Assembly: GCA_947650365.1 (NCBI GenBank)
Contig: OX393550.1
Coordinates: 75,045,229-75,109,228 of the forward strand
DNA from: Chamaelirium japonicum
Taxonomy: Eukaryota; Streptophyta; Magnoliopsida; Liliales; Melanthiaceae
DNA: 64,000 bases
Direction of reading: 5' to 3'
Made by a program: the position numbers and the translations under genes. Shown here piece by piece: positions 53,247-63,638 of this stretch; positions within the stretch are counted from its first letter, which is position 1, and each line of letters opens with the position of its first letter. The notes under the pieces are model-generated. The model ran no database searches and had not been told where the DNA came from. It saw nothing but the letters and a program-made list of their open reading frames with translations.

Positions 53247-53860
53247 ACGATCCATGTTAATTCATTCGTTCGATCAATTCTAATTCATTAGCACGATCCA
53301 TTCTAATTCATTCGTGCTATCCATTCTAATTCATTCGCACGATCCATTCTAATTCATTCGTACGATCCATTCTAATTCTTTCACACGATCCATTCTAATT
53401 CATTCGTACGATCCATTCTAATTCATTCGTACGATCTATTCTAATTCATTCGTACGATCCATTCTAATTTCATTCGTACGATCCATTCTAATTCATTCGC
53501 TCGAATGTATCCATTCTAATCCATTCGTACGATCCATTCTAATCCATTCGTACGATCCATTCTAATTCATTCGCATGAATGTAACCATTCTAATTCATTC
53601 ATTTGATCCATTCTAATTCATTCGTACGATCCATTCTAATTCATTCGTCCGATCCATTCTAATTCATTCGCACGAATGTATCCATTCTAATCCATTCGTA
53701 AGATCCATTCTAATTCAATCTTATGATCCATTCTAATTCATTCGTACGATCCATTCTAATTCATTAATATGATCCATTCTAATTCATTCGTACGATCCAT
53801 TCTAATTCATATGCACAAAGGTATCCATTCTAATTCATTCGTACGATCCATTCTAATTCA
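53247..53860 (-). repeat. Satellite block, reverse
   Basis: Starts inside an R series (TTCGTTCGATCAATTC, TTAGCACG). Contains a +1 variant CTAATTTCATTCG (53466) and ATATGCACAAAGG (53809). The switch at 53860 is a blunt cut (ATTCAGGATCG). Confidence 0.9.
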
Positions 53861-54616
53861 GGATCGTACGAATGAATTAGAATGGATACATTCGTGCGAA
53901 TGAATTAGAATGGATCGTACGAATGAACTAGAATGGATACATTCGTGCGAATGAATTAGAATGGATCATACGAATGAATTAGAATGGATCGTACGAATGA
54001 ATTAGAATGGATCTTACGAATGAATTAGAATGGATCGTACGAATGAATTAGAATGGATACATTCGTGCGAATGAATTAGAATGGATCGGACGAATGAATT
54101 AAAATGAATCGTACGAATGAATTAGAATGGATCAAATGAATGAATTAGAATGGTTACATTCATGCGAATGAATTAGAATGTATCGTACGAATGGATTAGA
54201 ATGGATCGTACGAATGGATTAGAATGGATACATTCGAGCGAATGAATTAGAATGGATCATACGAATGAAATTAGAATGGATCGTACGAATGAATTAGAAT
54301 AGATCGTACGAATGAATTAGAATGGATCGTACGAATGAATTAGAATGGATCGTACGAATAAATTAGAATAGATACATTCGTCTGAATGAATTAGAATGGA
54401 TCATACGAATGAGTAAGAATGGATCGTACGAATGAAATAGAATAGATTGTACGAATGAATTAGAATGGATCCTACGAATGAATTAGAATGGATCGTGTGA
54501 AAGAATTAGAATGGATTGTATGAATGAATTAGAATGGATCGTATTAATGAATTAGAATGGATCGTATGAATGAATTAGAATGGATCGTGCGAATGAATTC
54601 GAATGGATCGTACGAA
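53861..54616 (+). repeat. Satellite block, forward
   Basis: GATCGGACG, ATCAAATGAATG and GGTTACATTC as in 13900-14100, an extra-A monomer GAATGAAATTAG (54264), then the L flank and a module with an 82 bp spacer. Confidence 0.9.
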
Positions 54617-54664
54617 TTCATTCTAATTCATTCATACAATCCATTCTAATTCTTTCACACGATC
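54491..54664 (+). repeat. Palindromic module with one extra spacer monomer
   Basis: Arms 54491-54536 and 54619-54664; spacer 82 bp because of an added CGTATTAATG monomer. Flanks L and R (CATACGTTCC). Confidence 0.86.
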
Positions 54665-54997
54665 CATTCTAATTCATTCATACGTTCCATTCTAATTCAT
54701 TAGCACGATCCATGCTAATTCATTCGTTCTATCAATTCTAATTCATTAGCACGATCCATTCTAATTCATTCGTACGATCCATTCTAATTCCTTCGTACGA
54801 TCCATTCTAATTCATTCGTACAATCCATTCTAATTCATTCGTACGATCCATTCTAATTCCTTCGTACGATCCATTCTAATTCAGTCGTACGATCCATTCT
54901 AATTCATTCGTGCAATCCATTCTATTTCATTCGTACGATCCATTCTTACTCATTCGTACGATCCATTCTAATTCATTCACACGAATGTATCCATTCG
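54617..54997 (-). repeat. Short reverse block
   Basis: Short R flank (CATACGTTCC, CCATGC, GTTCTATCAATTC) then CTTCGTAC variants. Exits by ATGTATCCATTCGTACGAATG. Confidence 0.9.
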
Positions 54998-55424
54998 TAC
55001 GAATGAATTAGAATAGATTGTACGAATGAATTAGAATGGATCGTACGAATAAATTAGAATGGATCGTACGAAGGAATTAGAATGGATCGTATGAATGAAT
55101 TAGAATGGATCGTACGAATGAATTAGAATAGATCGTACGAATGAATTAGAATGGATCGTACGAAGGAATTAGAATGGATCGTACGAATGAATTAGAATGG
55201 ATATATTCGTGCAAATGAATTAGAATGGATCGTATGAATGTATTAGAATGGATCGTATGAGTGAATTAGAATGGATCGTACGATTGAATTAGAATGGATT
55301 GTATGAATGAATTAGAATGGATCGTACGAATGAATTAGAATGGATCATACGAATTAATTAGAATGGATCATACGAATGAATTAGAATGGATCGTACGAAT
55401 GAATTAGAATGGATACATTCGTGC
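54998..55424 (+). repeat. Short forward block, duplicate of 33 kb block
   Basis: GAAGG, ATATTCGTGCAAATG, GTATTAG, CATACGAATTAATTAG as at 33040-33394. Exits by ACATTCGTGCGATCC. Confidence 0.9.
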
Positions 55425-55714
55425 GATCCATTCTAATTCATTCGCACAATCCATTCTATTTCATTCGTACGATCCATTCTTACTCATTGGTACGATCCAT
55501 TCTAATTCATTCGCACGAATGTATCCATTCTAATTCATTCGTACGAATCCATTCTAATTCATTCGTACAATCTATTCTATTTCATTCGTAAGATCCATTC
55601 TGATTCATTCGTACGATCCATTCTAATTCATTCGTACGATCCATTCTAATTCATTCGCACAATCCATTCTATTTCATTCGTACGATCTATTCTTACTCAT
55701 TCGTATGATCCATT
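55425..55714 (-). repeat. Short reverse block
   Basis: First half matches 33395-33530, second half matches the 49.3/52.8 kb junction series (CGCACAATCC, ATTTC, TTACTC, GATCCATTATGG), so it joins two segmental families. Confidence 0.88.
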
Positions 55715-56241
55715 ATGGATACATTCGTGCGAATGAATTAGAATGGATCATACGAATGAGTTAGAATGGATCGTACGAATGAAATAGAATGGGTTGTGCG
55801 AATGAATTAGAATGGATCGTACGAATGAATTAGAATGGATCGTGTGAAAGAATTAGAATGGATTGTATGAATGAATTAGAATAGATCGTATGAATGAATT
55901 AGAATGGATCGTACGAATGAATTAGAATGGATCGTACGAATGAATTAGAATGGATACATTCGTGCGAATGAATTAGAATGGATACATTCGTGCGAAAGAA
56001 TTAGAATAGATCGTATGAATGAATTAGAATGGATCCTATGAATGAATTAGAATGGATCGTGCGAATGAATTAGAATGGATCGTACGAATGAATTAGAATG
56101 GATCGTGCTAATGAATTAGAATTGATCGAATTAATGAATTAGCATGGATCGTGCTAATGAATTAGAATGGAACGTACGAATGAATTAGAATGGATCGTTT
56201 GAAAGAATTAGAATGGATTGTATGAATGAATTAGAATAAAT
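55715..56241 (+). repeat. Short forward block
   Basis: Opens as 49414, then follows the reversed R order in full: GCGAAAGAATTAG, GGATCCTATG, GTGCTAATG, ATTGATCGAATTAATG, TTAGCATGG, GGAACGTACG, into a module left arm. Confidence 0.9.
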
Positions 56242-56343
56242 TCGTATGATCCATTCGAATTCATTCGCACGATCCATTCTGATTCATTCATACGATCCAT
56301 TCTAATGCATTCATACAATCCATTCTAATTCTTTCACACGATC
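56193..56343 (-). repeat. Palindromic module, spacer reversed
   Basis: Arms 56193-56238 and 56298-56343, spacer 56239-56297. Flanks reversed R (GGAACGTACG) and reversed L. The whole is the reverse complement of the L-S-R arrangement at 22571. Confidence 0.88.
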
Positions 56344-58745
56344 CATTCTAATTCATTCGTAGTATCCATTCTAATTCATTCGTACAATCTATTCTATTTC
56401 ATTCGTACGATCCATTCTTACTCATTTGTATGATCCATTCTAATTCATTCGGATGAATATATCCATTCTAATTTATTCGTACGATCCATTCTAATTCATT
56501 CGTACGATCCATTCTAATTCATTCGTACGATCCATTCTAATTCATTCGTCCGATCCATTCTAATTCATTCGCACGAATGTATCCGTTCTAATTCATTCGT
56601 ACGATCCATTCTAATTCATTCATAAGATCCATTCTAATTCATTCGTACGATCCATTCTAATTCATTCGTACGATCCATTCTAATTCATTCGCACGAATGT
56701 ATCAATTCTAGTTCATTCGTACGATCCATTCTAATTCATTCGTACGATCCATTCTAATTCATTCGCACGATCCATTCTAATTCATTCGTACGATCCATTC
56801 TAATTCTTTCACACGATCCATTCTAATTCATTCGTATGTTCCATTCTAATTCATTAGCACGATCCATGCTAATTCATTCGTTCGATCAATTCTAATTCAT
56901 TAGCACGATCCATTCTAATTCATTCGTACGATCCATTCTAATTCATTCGCACGATCCATTCTAATTCATTCATAGGATCCAGTCTAATTCATTCATACGA
57001 TCTATTCTAATTCTTTCGCATGAATGTATCCATTCTAATTCATTCGCACGAATGTATCCATTCTAATTCATTCGTACGATCCATTCTAATTCATTCGTAC
57101 GATCCATTCTAATTCATTCATACGATCTATTCTAATTCATTCATACAATCCATTCTAATTCTTTCACATGATCCATTCTAATTCATTCATATGATCCATT
57201 CTAATTCATTCGTACGATCCATTCTAATTCATATGCACAAAGGTATCCATTCTAATCCATTCGTAGGATCCATTCTAATCCATTCGTACAATCCATTCTA
57301 ATTCATTCGTACTATCCATTCTAATTATTTCGCTCGAATGTATCCATTCTAATCCATTCGTACGATCCATTCTAATCCATTCGTACGATCCATTCTAATT
57401 CATTCGCATGAATGTAACCATTCTAATTCATTCATACGATCCATTCTAATTCATTCGTACGATCCATTCTAATTCATTCGTACGATCCATTCTAATTCAT
57501 TCGCACGAATGTATCCATTCTATATCATTCATATGATCCATTCTAATTCATTCATACAATCCATTCTAATTCTTTCACACGATCCATTCTAATTCATTCG
57601 TACGATCCATTCTAATTCATTCGTACAATCCGTTCTAATTCATTCGCACGAATGTATCCATTCTAATTCATTCATACGATCCATTCTAATTCATTCGTAC
57701 GATCCATTCTAATTCCTTCGTACGATCCATTCTAATTCATTCGTACGATCTATTATAATTCATTTGTAAGATCCATTCTAATTTATTCGTAAGATCCATT
57801 CTAATTCATTCGTACGATCCATTCTAATTCATTCGCACGAATGTATCCATTCTAGTTCATTCGTACGATCCATTCTAATTCATTCGTACGATCCATTCTA
57901 ATCCATTCGTACGATCCATTCTAATTCATTCATACGATCCATTCTAATTCATTCATACAATCCATTCTAATTCTTTCACACGATCCATTCTAATTCATTC
58001 GTAGGATCCATTCTAATTCATTCGTACAATCTATTCTATTTCATTCGTACGATCCATTTTTACTCATTCGTATGATCCATTCTAATTCATTCGGACGAAT
58101 GTATCCATTCTAATTTATTCGTACGATCCATTCTAATTCATTCGTACGATCCATTCTTACTCATTCGTATGATCCATTCTAATTCATTCGTGCGATCCAT
58201 TCTAATTCATTCGTACGATCCATTCTAATTCATTCGCACTATCCATTCTAATTCATTCGTACGATCCATTCTAATTCATTCGTATGATCCATTCTAATTT
58301 ATTCGTTCAAATATATCCATTCTATTTCATTCCGTACGATCCATTCTAATTCATTCGTACGATCCATTCTAATTCATTCGTACGAATGTATCCATTCTAA
58401 TTCATTCGTACGATCCATTCTAATTCATTCGTACGATCCATTCTAATTCATTCGGACGAATGTAACCATTCTAATTTATTCGTACGATCCATTCTAATTC
58501 ATTCATTTGATCCATTTTAATTCATTCGTACGATCCATTCTAATTCATTCGTCCGATCCATTCTAATTCATTCGTAAGATCCATTCTAATTCATTCGTAC
58601 GATCCATTCTAATTCATTCGCACGAATGTATCCATTCTAATTCATTCGTACGATCCATTCTAATTCATTCGTACGATCCATTCTAATTCATTCGCACGAT
58701 CCATTTTAATTCATTCGTACGATCCATTCTAATTCATTCATACGA
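56242..58745 (-). repeat. Long reverse block
   Basis: Reversed L flank, then an R series without a module arm (56820-57060), ATATGCACAAAGG (57231), TTCAAATATATCC (58308) and ATTCCGTACG (58331). Exits through GATCGTATGAATG. Confidence 0.9.
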
Positions 58746-59147
58746 TCGTATGAATGAATTAGAATGGATCGTATGAGTGAATTAGAACGGATAGTACGAA
58801 TGAAGTAGAATGGATCGTATGAATGAATTAGAATGGATACATTCGTGCGAATGAATTAGAATGGATCGTATGAATGAATTAGAATAGATTGTGCGAATGA
58901 ATTAGAATGGATCGTACGAATGAATTAGAATGGATACATTCGTGCGAATAAATTAGAATGGATCGTACAAATGAATTAGAATGGATCGTACGAATGAATT
59001 AGAATGGATCATACGAATGAGTAAGAATGGATCGTACAAATGAAATAGAATGGATTGTACGAATGAATTAGAATGGATCCTACGAATGAATTAGAATAGA
59101 TCGTGTGAAAGAATTAGAATGGATTGTATGAATGAATTAGAATGAAT
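58746..59147 (+). repeat. Short forward block
   Basis: GAACGGATAGTACGAATGAAG at 58785 matches 13711 and 63166. It then has the L markers GAAATAG, GGATCCTACG, GTGTGAAAG. Confidence 0.9.
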
Positions 59148-59235
59148 TCGTACGATTCATTCGAATTCATTCGCACGATCCATTCTAATTCATTCATACG
59201 ATCCATTCTAATTCATTCATACAATCCATTCTAAT
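59099..59235 (-). repeat. Palindromic module, right arm shortened
   Basis: Left arm 59099-59144, reversed spacer 59145-59203, right arm present only to about 59235, where CTTTCACACG is replaced by ATTTATTCGTACG. The left flank is L. Confidence 0.82.
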
Positions 59236-59537
59236 TTATTCGTACGATCCATTCTATTTCATTCGTATGATCCATTCTAATTCCTTCGTACGATCCATTC
59301 TAATTCATTCGTACGATCCATTCTAATTCCTTCGTACGATCCATTCTAATTCATTCGTACGATCTATTCTAATTCATTCATACAATCCATTCTAATTCTT
59401 TCACACGATCCATTCTAATTCATTCGTACGATCCATTCTAATTCATTCGTGCAATCCATTCTATTTCATTCGTACGATCCATTCTTACTAATTCGTACGA
59501 TCCATTCTAATTCATTCACACGAATGTATCCATTCGT
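59148..59537 (-). repeat. Short reverse block
   Basis: Reversed module spacer with a shortened right arm, then CTTCGTAC variants. Exits by ATGTATCCATTCGTACGAATG. Confidence 0.88.
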
Positions 59538-60238
59538 ACGAATGAATTAGAATAGATTATACGAATGAATTAGAATGGATCGTACGAATGAATTAGAATG
59601 GATCGTACGAAGGAATTAGAATGAATCGTACGAATGAATTAGAATGGATCGTACGAATGACTTAGAATAGATCGTACGAATGAATAAGAATGTATCGTAC
59701 AAAGGAATTAGAATGGATCGTACGAATTAATTAGACTGGATCGGACGAATGAATTTGAATGGATACATTTGTGCGAATGAATCTAAATGGATTGTATGAA
59801 TGAATTACAATGGATCATACGAATGAATTAGAATGGATCGTACGAATGGATAAGAATAGCTCATACGAATGAATTAGAATGAATCGTATGAATGAATTAG
59901 AATGGTTACATTCGTGCGAATGAATTAGAATAGATCGTGCGAATGAATTAGAATGGATCGTACGAATAAATTAGAATGGATCGTGGGAACGAATTAGAAT
60001 GGATCGTACGAATGAATTATAATGGATCCACCGAATGAGTTAGAATGGATCATACGAATGAATTAGAATGGATTGTACGAATGAATTAGAATTGATTGTG
60101 CGAATGAATTAGAATGGATCGTATGAATGAATAAGAATGGATCGTACGAATGAATTAGAATGGATCGTGCGAATGAATTAGCATGAATCGTACGAATGTA
60201 TTAGAATGGATCATACGAATGAATTAGAATGAATCGTA
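59538..60238 (+). repeat. Satellite block, forward
   Basis: GAAGG variants, then the third copy of the TCTAAATGG to GGATCCACCG series (GGATCCACCG at 60024, offset 8,157 from 51867). Exits by AATCGTACGATCC. Confidence 0.9.
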
Positions 60239-60712
60239 CGATCCATTCTAATTCAATCGTCCGATCCATTCTAATTCATTCGCATGAATGTATCCATTCT
60301 AATTCATTCATACAATCCATTCTATTTCATTCGTACGATCCATTCTTACTCATTCGTATGATCCATTCTAATTCATTCGTATGATCCATTCTAATTCATT
60401 CGTACAATCCATTCTAATTCAATCGTATGATCCATTCTAATTCATTCGCACGATCCATTCTAATTCATTTGTACGATCCATTCTTACTCATTCGTATGAT
60501 CCATTCTAATTCATTCGTACGATCCATTCTAATTCATTTGTACGATCCATTCTAATTCATTCGTGCAATCCATTCTATTTCATTCGTACGATCCATTCTT
60601 ACTCATTCGTATGATCCATTATAATTCATTCGAACGAATGTATCCATTCTAATTCATTCATACAATCCATTCTAATTCATTCCGTACGATCCCTTCTAAT
60701 TCATTCGTACGA
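60239..60712 (-). repeat. Short reverse block
   Basis: TATTTC/TTACTC pairs (near 60326 and 60576) plus a lone TTACTC (60484), ending with ATTCCGTACG and a near-perfect 60 bp palindrome. Confidence 0.88.
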
Positions 60713-60742
60713 TCGTACGAATGAATTAGAATGGATCGTACG
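60683..60742. repeat. 60 bp near-palindrome at −to+ switch
   Basis: Centre 60712; one mismatch (GATCCCTTC on the left). Same ATTCCGTACG left border. Confidence 0.88.
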
Positions 60743-61140
60743 AATGAATTAGAATAGATTGTGCGAATGAATTAGAATGGATCGTACGAATGAATTAGAA
60801 TGGATCGTACGAATGAATTAGAATGGATCATACGAATGAGTAAGAATGGATCGTACGAATGAATTAGAATGGATCGTATGAATGAATTAGAATGGATCGT
60901 ATGAATAAATTAGAATGGATACATTCGTCCGAATGAATTAGAATGGATCATACGAATGAGTTAGAATGGATCGTACGAATGAAATAGAATAGATTATACG
61001 AATGAATTAGAATGGATCCTACGAATGAATTAGAATGGATCGTGTGAAAGAATTAGAATGGATTGTATGAAGGAATTAGAATGGATCGTATGAATGAATT
61101 AGAATGGATCGTGCGAATGAATTCGAATGGATCGTACGAA
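60713..61140 (+). repeat. Short forward block with L flank
   Basis: Parallels 18675-19102: GAGTAAG, CGTCCG, GAAATAG, GGATCCTACG, GTGTGAAAG, then a module. Confidence 0.9.
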
Positions 61141-61188
61141 TACATTCTAATTCATTCATACAATCCATTCTAATTCTTTCACACGATC
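61038..61188 (+). repeat. Palindromic module, forward spacer
   Basis: Arms 61038-61083 and 61143-61188, spacer 61084-61142. Flanks L and R (CATACGTTCC). The spacer end is CGAATA instead of CGAATT. Confidence 0.87.
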
Positions 61189-62545
61189 CATTCTAATTCA
61201 TTCATACGTTCCATTCTAATTCATTAGCACGATCCATGCTAATTCATTCGTTCGATCAATTCTAATTCATTAGCACGATCCATTCTAATTCATTCGTACG
61301 ATCCATTCTAATTCATTCGCACGATCCATTCTAATTCATTCATAGGATCCATTCTAATTTATTCATACGATCTATTCTAATTCTTTCGCACGAATGTATC
61401 CATTCTAATTCATTCGCACGAATGTATCCTTTCTAATTCATTCCTACGATCCATTCTAATTCATTCGCACGATCCATTCTAATTCATTCGTACGATCAAT
61501 TCTAATTCATTCGCACGAATGTATCCATTCTAATTCATTCGTACGATACATTCTAATTAATTCATAGGATCCATTCTAATTCATTCATACAATCCATTCT
61601 AATTCATTCGCACGAATGTATCCATTCTAATTCATTCGTACGATCAGTTCTAATTCATTCACAAAATCTATTCTAATTCATTCATACGATCCATTCTAAT
61701 TCATTCACACGAATGTATCCATTCTAATTCATTTATACGATCCATTCTAATTCATTCGTACGATCCACTCTAATTCATTCATACGATCCATTCTAATTCA
61801 TTTGCACGAATATATCCATTCTAATTCATTCGTACGATCCATTCTAATTCCTTCGTACGATCCATTCTAATTCATTCGTACGATCTATTCTATTTCATTC
61901 GTACGATCCATTCTTACTCATTCGTACGATCCATTCTAATTCATTCGTACGATCCATTCTAATTCATTCGTCCGATCCATTCTAATTCATTCGCACGAAT
62001 GTATCCATTCTAATTCATTCGTATGATCCATTCTAATTCATTCGCACGATCCATTCTAATTCATTCGCACGATCCATTCTAATTCATTCATACGATCTAT
62101 TCTAATTCATTCATACAATCCATTCTAATTCTTTCTCACGATCCATTCTAAATCATTCGTACGATCTATTCTAATTCATTCGCACAATCCATTCTATTTC
62201 ATTCGTACGATCCATTCTTACTCATTGGTACGATCCATTCTAATTCATTCGCACGAATGTATCCATTCTAATTCATTCGTACGAATCCATTCTAATTCAT
62301 TCGTACAATCTATTCTATTTCATTTGTACGATCCACTCTAATCCATTCTTATCCATTCTAATTCATTCGTATGATCCATTCTTACTCATTCGTATGATCC
62401 ATTCTAATTCATTCGTACGATCTATTCTAATTCATTCGTAAGATCCATTCTAATTCATTCGTACGATCCATTCTAATACATTCGTACGATCCATTCTAAT
62501 TCATTAATATGATCCATTCTAATTCATTCGTACGATCCATTCTAA
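61141..62545 (-). repeat. Satellite block, reverse
   Basis: R flank (CATACGTTCC onward) to about 61430, then the GATCAGTTC/CACAAAATC marker near 61644. TTATCC truncated monomers lie near 62345. Confidence 0.9.
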
Positions 62546-62724
62546 TGAATTAGAATTGATCGTACGAATGAAGTAGAATGGATTGCACGAATGAATTAGA
62601 ATGGATCGTACGAAGGAATTAGAATGGATCGTACGAATGAATTAGAATTGATCGTACGATTGAATTAGAATGGATCATACGAATGAGTAAGAATGGATCG
62701 TATGAATGAATTAGATTGGATCGT
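62546..62724 (+). repeat. Short forward block
   Basis: About eight monomers entered by a direct core-to-core join (CATTCTAATGAATTAG), with no linker at the switch. Confidence 0.87.
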
Positions 62725-62745
62725 ACGATCCATTCTAATTCATTA
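62725..62745 (-). repeat. Single reversed monomer
   Basis: One reversed monomer that forms the left side of the 19 bp hairpin at 62730-62774. Confidence 0.87.
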
Positions 62746-62774
62746 GCATGGATCGTGCTAATGAATTAGAATGG
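62730..62774. repeat. 19 bp stem hairpin
   Basis: Left stem 62730-62748, loop of 7 (TGGATCG), right stem 62756-62774, exact complement. One monomer folded back on its neighbour. Confidence 0.88.
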
Positions 62775-63573
62775 AATATACGAATGAATTAGAATGGATT
62801 GTAAAATGGATCGTACGAATGAATTATAATGAATTAGAATGGATCGTACGAATGAATTAGAATAGATCATAGGAATGAATTAGAATGGATCGTGCAAATG
62901 AATTAGAATGGATGCATTCGTGCGAATAAATTAGAATGGATTGTATGAATGAATTAGAATGGATACGAAGGAATTAGAATGGATCGTACGAAGGAATTAG
63001 AATGGATCATAAGAATGAAATAGAATGGATCGTACGAAGGAATTAGAATGGATCGTACGAAGGAATTAGAATGGATCGTACGAATGAATTAGAATGGATA
63101 TATTCGTGCAAATGAATTAGAATGGATCGTATGAATGAATTAGAATGGATCGTATGAGTGAATTAGAACGGATAGTACGAATGAAGTAGAATGGATCGTA
63201 TGAATGAATTAGCATGGATACATTCGTGCGAATGAATTTGAATGGATCGTATGAATGAATTAGAATAGATTTTGTGAATGAATTAGAATGGATCGTACGA
63301 ATGAATTAGAATGGATACATTCGTGCGAATGAATTAGAATGGATTGTATGAATGAATTAGAATGGATCGTACGAATGAACTAGAATGGATACATTTGTGC
63401 AAATGAATTAGAATGGATCGTACGAATGAATTAGAATGGATCGTACGAATGACTTAGAATGGATCGTACGAATGAATTAGAATAGATTGCGTGAATGAAT
63501 TAGAATGGATAGTGCGAATGAAATAGAATGGATACAAATGAATTAGAATGGATCATACGAATGAATTAGAATG
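62746..63573 (+). repeat. Satellite block, forward
   Basis: GATACGAAGG at 62962 and GAACGG at 63166 match 13507 and 13711 (offset 49,455). A shortened GTAAAATGG lies near 62802. The end matches 5990-6103 (offset 57,469). Confidence 0.9.
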
Positions 63574-63638
63574 ACGATCCATTCTTACTCATTCGTATGA
63601 TCCATTCTAATTTATTCGCACGAATGTATTCATTCTAA
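63574..63638 (-). repeat. Very short reverse block
   Basis: Same entry AATGACGATCC and same first monomers as 6104-6160. Returns to forward by a direct core-to-core join at ATTCTAATTAGAATG. Confidence 0.87.

Noticed and set aside
55409-55591. 60-residue open frame on the + strand
   Set aside because: Duplicate of the start of the 33379 frame in satellite DNA; no independent support.
654-61188. Site-specific recombinase-driven invertible switch
   Set aside because: The spacer does occur in both orientations, but no recombinase gene is present and homologous recombination or template switching explains it. Kept only as a possibility in the findings.
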